From positions 1 through 28,417 of the forward strand of contig JAEWYW010000044.1 in the NCBI GenBank assembly GCA_023458535.1: DNA of 28,417 bases, written 5' to 3'. Below the pieces are notes generated by a model that saw nothing but the letters and a program-made list of their open reading frames with translations, searched no databases and was not told where the DNA came from. Source of the DNA: Bacteroidota bacterium (GTDB lineage: Bacteria; Bacteroidota; Bacteroidia; Flavobacteriales; Weeksellaceae). Below, piece after piece: positions 25,940-28,417 of this stretch (its first letter is position 1; the number at the start of each line of letters is the position of its first letter). The translations under genes were made by a program, and so were the position numbers.

Positions 25940-26374
25940 ATGGAACTCACCGACATCAATATACAAGAATACTTACCCCACCGCGAACCTCTGTTGATGG
26001 TGGATGGCATTATAGAACTGTGTAAAGAAAAGGTGATTACAAGATTTTCCATACAAGCAGACAACATTTTTTTATTCAATAATCAACTTCAGGAATCTGG
26101 ACTGATAGAGAACATGGCGCAAACCTGTGCTTCAATTGTTGGACAGAGTTTTTTTGATGACCAAAGCAGTGACACAAAAGTTATTGGCTTTATTACTAGC
26201 ATTAAAAAAGTGAATATTTTCTCGCTTCCTCATTTGGGACAGGAAATTATTACGAAGGCCAATCTGGTATCTCAATATGAGAATATTTGCAATGTTTCGT
26301 GCGAAACATTCTGCGAAGACGAACTCTTAGGAACAGCAGAAATTAATCTTTTCATCCAAGAAATCACCTCATGA
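25940..26374 (+). CDS. ApeP/FabZ-like hotdog dehydratase, copy 2
   Basis: This 144-residue hotdog protein keeps the ApeP/FabZ N-terminal signature YLPHREPLLMVDGI (residues 11-24) and the central helix SGLIENMAQTCASIVG (about 53-68) with a candidate acidic catalytic residue. The HFPG-type His of FabZ is again absent (FLFNNQLQ at that place). Copy 1 lies 3 bases upstream and shares the fold but has diverged, so the two probably pair as a heterodimer or complex. It is expected to act on a 3-hydroxyacyl thioester on a carrier protein; none is coded here. The gene's stop overlaps the next ATG by 4 bases. Confidence 0.82.
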   Translation: MELTDINIQEYLPHREPLLMVDGIIELCKEKVITRFSIQADNIFLFNNQLQESGLIENMAQTCASIVGQSFFDDQSSDTKVIGFITSIKKVNIFSLPHLGQEIITKANLVSQYENICNVSCETFCEDELLGTAEINLFIQEITS

Positions 26375-26775
26375 AAAAGCAAGATTTACCACAAGACGAA
26401 AGCAATTTAAAATCCGCCAATATGACGGAAGTGCTTTACGTAACTGATGAAAATGACCAATATACCACTGCCAACTCTATTGGTTGGGAAGCAAAAAAAT
26501 TAGCTTTGGAAGAGTCCCTTTCACTCATTAACGAAAGAGTGCACGAAGCGAAAGAAAACGTAAAAAACGGAATTTCCAGTCCTATTTTTTATTTCATGGA
26601 ACTCAATAAGATGGATCTTCCCGTACTTGCAGCCTATTCTGGCTTTTGGCAATGGACTATTAAACGGCACAACAAGCCTAAAACATTTAGAAAATTAAGC
26701 GATTCTACCCTCAAAAAATATGCAGATGCTTTTGGAATTACAGTAGAAGAACTAAAAAATTTTGACGGAAAGTAA
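26371..26775 (+). CDS. Conserved protein of unknown function with an HTH-like C-terminal half
   Basis: This 134-residue protein is of unknown function. The N-terminal part (1-40) is polar and includes TEVLYVTDENDQYTTANSIGWE. A helical stretch rich in charged residues follows (about 41-68), then MDLPVLAAYSGFWQWTIKRH and FRKLSDSTLKKYADAFGITVEEL (80-127). That second half has the spacing of a Cro/C1-type HTH: a helix, a turn, a second helix, a basic stretch, then the LLxxAxxLGVSxxEL-like end. The protein is acidic early and basic late. Overlaps on both sides (ATGA with the hotdog gene, TAATG with the BtrH gene) place it firmly in the operon. It could be a regulator or a structural partner; I recognise no enzyme motif. 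Confidence 0.8.
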   Translation: MKKQDLPQDESNLKSANMTEVLYVTDENDQYTTANSIGWEAKKLALEESLSLINERVHEAKENVKNGISSPIFYFMELNKMDLPVLAAYSGFWQWTIKRHNKPKTFRKLSDSTLKKYADAFGITVEELKNFDGK

Positions 26776-27770
26776 TGAAACTCAACTTTGAACACCATCA
26801 AACCGCCCACTGCGAAAACGGTGTTGCCTCTAACCTATTATTAAACAAAGGAATACAACTCAGCGAACCCATGATTTTTGGTATAGGCTCAGGTTTATTC
26901 TTTGTATATCTACCTTTCCTAAAAGTGAATTTTGCACCAGGTTTTAGCTACCGACCAATGCCGGGAGCTATTTTCTCAAAAGCAGCCAAAAGACTGGGAA
27001 TAAAAATAAAACGTCAAAAATTTTCGAATCCACAAGAAGCCCAAAAAGCTTTGGAAAAAAATTTAGAAAATAACATTCCCACGGGTTTACAAGTAGGAGT
27101 TTTTAACCTCACATATTTTCCTGAAGAATATAAATTTCATTTCAATGCCCACAATTTAGTGGTGTACGGAAAAGAAGACAACCGTTTTCTGATTTCCGAT
27201 CCCGTGATGGATTTTACCACTACCCTCTCCGAAGAAGAATTGGAAAAAGTACGGTATGCAAAAGGTGCATTGGCTCCAAAAGGACATATGTATTATCCTG
27301 TGTATGTTCCAGAAAATATTCATTTAGAAGAAGCAATTGTTAAAGGGATTAAAGAAACCTGCAAAAATATGCTGGCGCCAGTACCCTTAATTGGCGTAAA
27401 AGCAATTCGGTGGGTGGCGAAGAGCATTCCAAAATGGGCAGCCAAAAAAGGTACTAAAGTTACCAACCACTATCTTGGACAATTAATTCGTATGCAGGAA
27501 GAAATTGGAACTGGCGGTGGCGGATTTCGCTTTATCTATGGTGCATTTCTTCAGGAGGCTTCCGTAATTCTTAAAAATGATCAACTAAAAGAACTGTCAA
27601 AGGAAATTACTGAAATTGGAGATATGTGGCGAGATTTTGCGGTGGATATTGCAAGAGTTTATAAAAACAGGAATTCCAAAAGCGATATTTACAATCAACT
27701 TTCCCAAACCATGCTAAAAATCGCAGAACGCGAAGAAGCTTTTTATAAAAAATTAAAACAGGCCATTTGA
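26775..27770 (+). CDS. BtrH N-terminal domain protein, candidate acyltransferase (with DUF4872-like C-terminal part)
   Basis: This 331-residue protein opens with the BtrH pattern HCENGVASNLL, where Cys13 is the likely nucleophile. FNAHNLVVYG gives a candidate His126 and LISDPVMD a candidate Asp142, so a papain-like Cys-His-Asp triad is visible. BtrH in butirosin synthesis moves an acyl group from a carrier protein to an amine, so here it may move a chain from a carrier protein to the next acceptor, for example the dialkylresorcinol hydroxyl in flexirubin esters; this last step is inference. The C-terminal half (about 180-331) is helical and Lys-rich, with the Gly-rich EIGTGGGGFRF motif common to this family. 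It is the last gene of the operon and its stop lies inside the terminator hairpin. Confidence 0.85.
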   Translation: MKLNFEHHQTAHCENGVASNLLLNKGIQLSEPMIFGIGSGLFFVYLPFLKVNFAPGFSYRPMPGAIFSKAAKRLGIKIKRQKFSNPQEAQKALEKNLENNIPTGLQVGVFNLTYFPEEYKFHFNAHNLVVYGKEDNRFLISDPVMDFTTTLSEEELEKVRYAKGALAPKGHMYYPVYVPENIHLEEAIVKGIKETCKNMLAPVPLIGVKAIRWVAKSIPKWAAKKGTKVTNHYLGQLIRMQEEIGTGGGGFRFIYGAFLQEASVILKNDQLKELSKEITEIGDMWRDFAVDIARVYKNRNSKSDIYNQLSQTMLKIAEREEAFYKKLKQAI

Positions 27771-27786
27771 TAATGGTCTTTTTTAT
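27760..27786 (+). terminator. Rho-independent terminator of the dialkylresorcinol operon
   Basis: AGGCCATT and AATGGTCT pair in an 8-base stem with one G-U pair and a short loop, followed by TTTTTT. The stop codon of the last gene is inside the loop region, so the end of translation and transcription are packed together. Confidence 0.8.
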
Positions 27787-28011
27787 TGCATTTTATCTTG
27801 AAGATTTATCTTGGTTTTCTTTTGATTGTTAGATAATTTCTTTTGAGATATCGTAAAACTACTACAATTTGAAAACTATGGTGTTTTGATTGGAGAATAT
27901 TTTAGGTTTGAAGTTTGTTTTTTAGGTTTAAAATAAGTTTTTAGGAGACTTTTAAATCTGTAAAGCACTATGAACACTGGGTTCATTGTTCTTTTTTAAA
28001 AATTATTGAAA

Positions 28012-28031
28012 TTGTAGTAATTCTACTACAA
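28012..28031. promoter_or_regulatory. Candidate operator palindrome at the hcp promoter
   Basis: TTGTAGTA and TACTACAA are perfect 8-base inverted arms around ATTC. The site ends 20 bases before the -7 element, so a bound dimer would cover the -33 region. The same right half-site recurs at 27860-27867. Confidence 0.5.
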
Positions 28032-28051
28032 AAAAAGTGGAATGATGGTTC

Positions 28052-28059
28052 TATCTTTG
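28052..28059 (+). promoter_or_regulatory. hcp/tssD promoter -7 element
   Basis: TATCTTTG matches TAnnTTTG exactly. No TTG is seen at the -33 spacing, where a palindrome lies instead. Confidence 0.6.
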
Positions 28060-28119
28060 GAATAACAAAATCACAATAATTATATAAAGCCCAATCATTA
28101 ACCTTAAAAATTTACAACA

Positions 28120-28417
28120 ATGGCAGCAAACAATTCAAGAGGACTTTTAAAGTTCAACGGTGGATCAGATCAAAAAGTATTAAAGCTGAACTACAGCGTA
28201 TCGAGAACAACTGATGTTTCAGGAAGAGTGGCATCAGATCCTTCTAATGCACTTATCAAATTAACAGTTGAAGCAACTGAAGATTCAGGGATCTTAGAAA
28301 GCTTATTGAACGGTAAATACAAGCCAACAAAAGGTGAAGTTACTTTCAATAAAGCTCACGAAGAAGGAGAATTAATCAAACTAACTTGGGAAAACGGTTA
28401 TGTTATCCAACACGAAG
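28120..28417 (+). CDS. tssD: Type VI secretion tube protein TssD/Hcp, N-terminal part (runs off the right edge)
   Basis: The frame from ATG 28120 is open to the window end, giving 99 residues of a protein usually near 130. It begins MAANNSRGLLKFNGGSDQ and continues KVLKLNYSVSRTTDVSGRV, ITLTVE-like strands and LIKLTWENGYVIQHE. This is the pattern of the small TssD (Hcp) proteins of the Bacteroidota type VI system (T6SS subtype iii), which stack as hexamer rings into the secretion tube. It has no signal peptide, as expected. No other T6SS gene is in the window, so this may be either the first gene of a locus or a lone hcp. Base composition is richer in G and C than its spacer, as expected for a highly expressed gene. 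Confidence 0.88.
   Translation, partial: MAANNSRGLLKFNGGSDQKVLKLNYSVSRTTDVSGRVASDPSNALIKLTVEATEDSGILESLLNGKYKPTKGEVTFNKAHEEGELIKLTWENGYVIQHE

Larger units (their letters stand above)
27787..28119 (+). promoter_or_regulatory. Regulatory spacer upstream of hcp/tssD
   Basis: This 333-base gene-free stretch holds: a strong -7 element TATCTTTG at 28052-28059; a 20-base palindrome TTGTAGTA-ATTC-TACTACAA at 28012-28031 overlapping the -33 region; a second copy of its half-site TACTACAA at 27860-27867; and three TTTTAGG heptamers starting at 27900, 27920 and 27939, about two helical turns apart. A weak hairpin GAACA...TGTTC followed by T6 at 27972-27997 is also present. The leader from the predicted start to the ATG would be about 55 bases. 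Together this suggests regulated expression. Confidence 0.6.

Noticed and set aside
27972..27997. Hairpin GAACA...TGTTC followed by T6 as a terminator
   Set aside because: The stem is only 5 bases with a 10-base loop and no gene ends nearby; the operon already has a better terminator at 27760-27786.

Overview
The window comes from a low-GC member of the Bacteroidota, most likely the Chryseobacterium group of the Weeksellaceae. The evidence is the 5' part of a 16S rRNA that reads like that group, promoters of the Bacteroidota type (TTTG about 20 bases before TAnnTTTG), few recognisable Shine-Dalgarno sites, a DUF6089/UppS/BamA/OmpH envelope operon, a type VI secretion Hcp of the Bacteroidota kind, and a dialkylresorcinol/flexirubin-type gene set. 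Genus and species cannot be fixed from this window.

Layout. Positions 1-457 hold the 5' end of a 16S rRNA gene on the minus strand, preceded by a long leader with three tandem rRNA promoters. From 1085 to 19608 every gene is on the minus strand. In transcription order these are topA (19608-17035); a degenerate arginase-fold protein followed by a family 2 glycosyltransferase; a small exopolysaccharide export set (EpsG-like polymerase, WecA/MraY-type initiating transferase, Wza-like lipoprotein, Wzc-like tyrosine autokinase); the outer-membrane biogenesis operon DUF6089-uppS-bamA-ompH-ompH; a thioesterase coupled to rfbD; and an unknown secreted protein that ends in a strong terminator in front of the rRNA promoters.

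At 19609-19735 the direction changes. The divergent spacer carries a perfect 8-2-8 palindrome. A plus-strand operon then runs from 19736 to 27770: an MMPL exporter fused to an acyltransferase and a degenerate methyltransferase-like tail, a DarA-family protein, a DarB-like KAS III ketosynthase, two hotdog proteins, a small protein with an HTH-like second half, and a BtrH-type acyltransferase candidate. The last five are tightly or translationally coupled. The set looks like the dialkylresorcinol and acyl-transfer part of a flexirubin-type pathway, without the aryl-polyene ketosynthases, ammonia-lyase or carrier protein that such loci often also carry. The operon ends in a hairpin terminator.

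After a 349-base regulatory spacer with a 20-base palindrome, a repeated half-site and three phased heptamers, a Hcp/TssD gene starts at 28120 and runs off the window. The main points of interest are the HTH-like cluster protein, the hotdog pair without the FabZ histidine, the arginase fold that has lost its metal ligands, the Gly-Tyr tail of the Wzc-like kinase, and the palindromes at 19667 and 28012. No tRNA, insertion sequence, CRISPR array or phage gene was seen.
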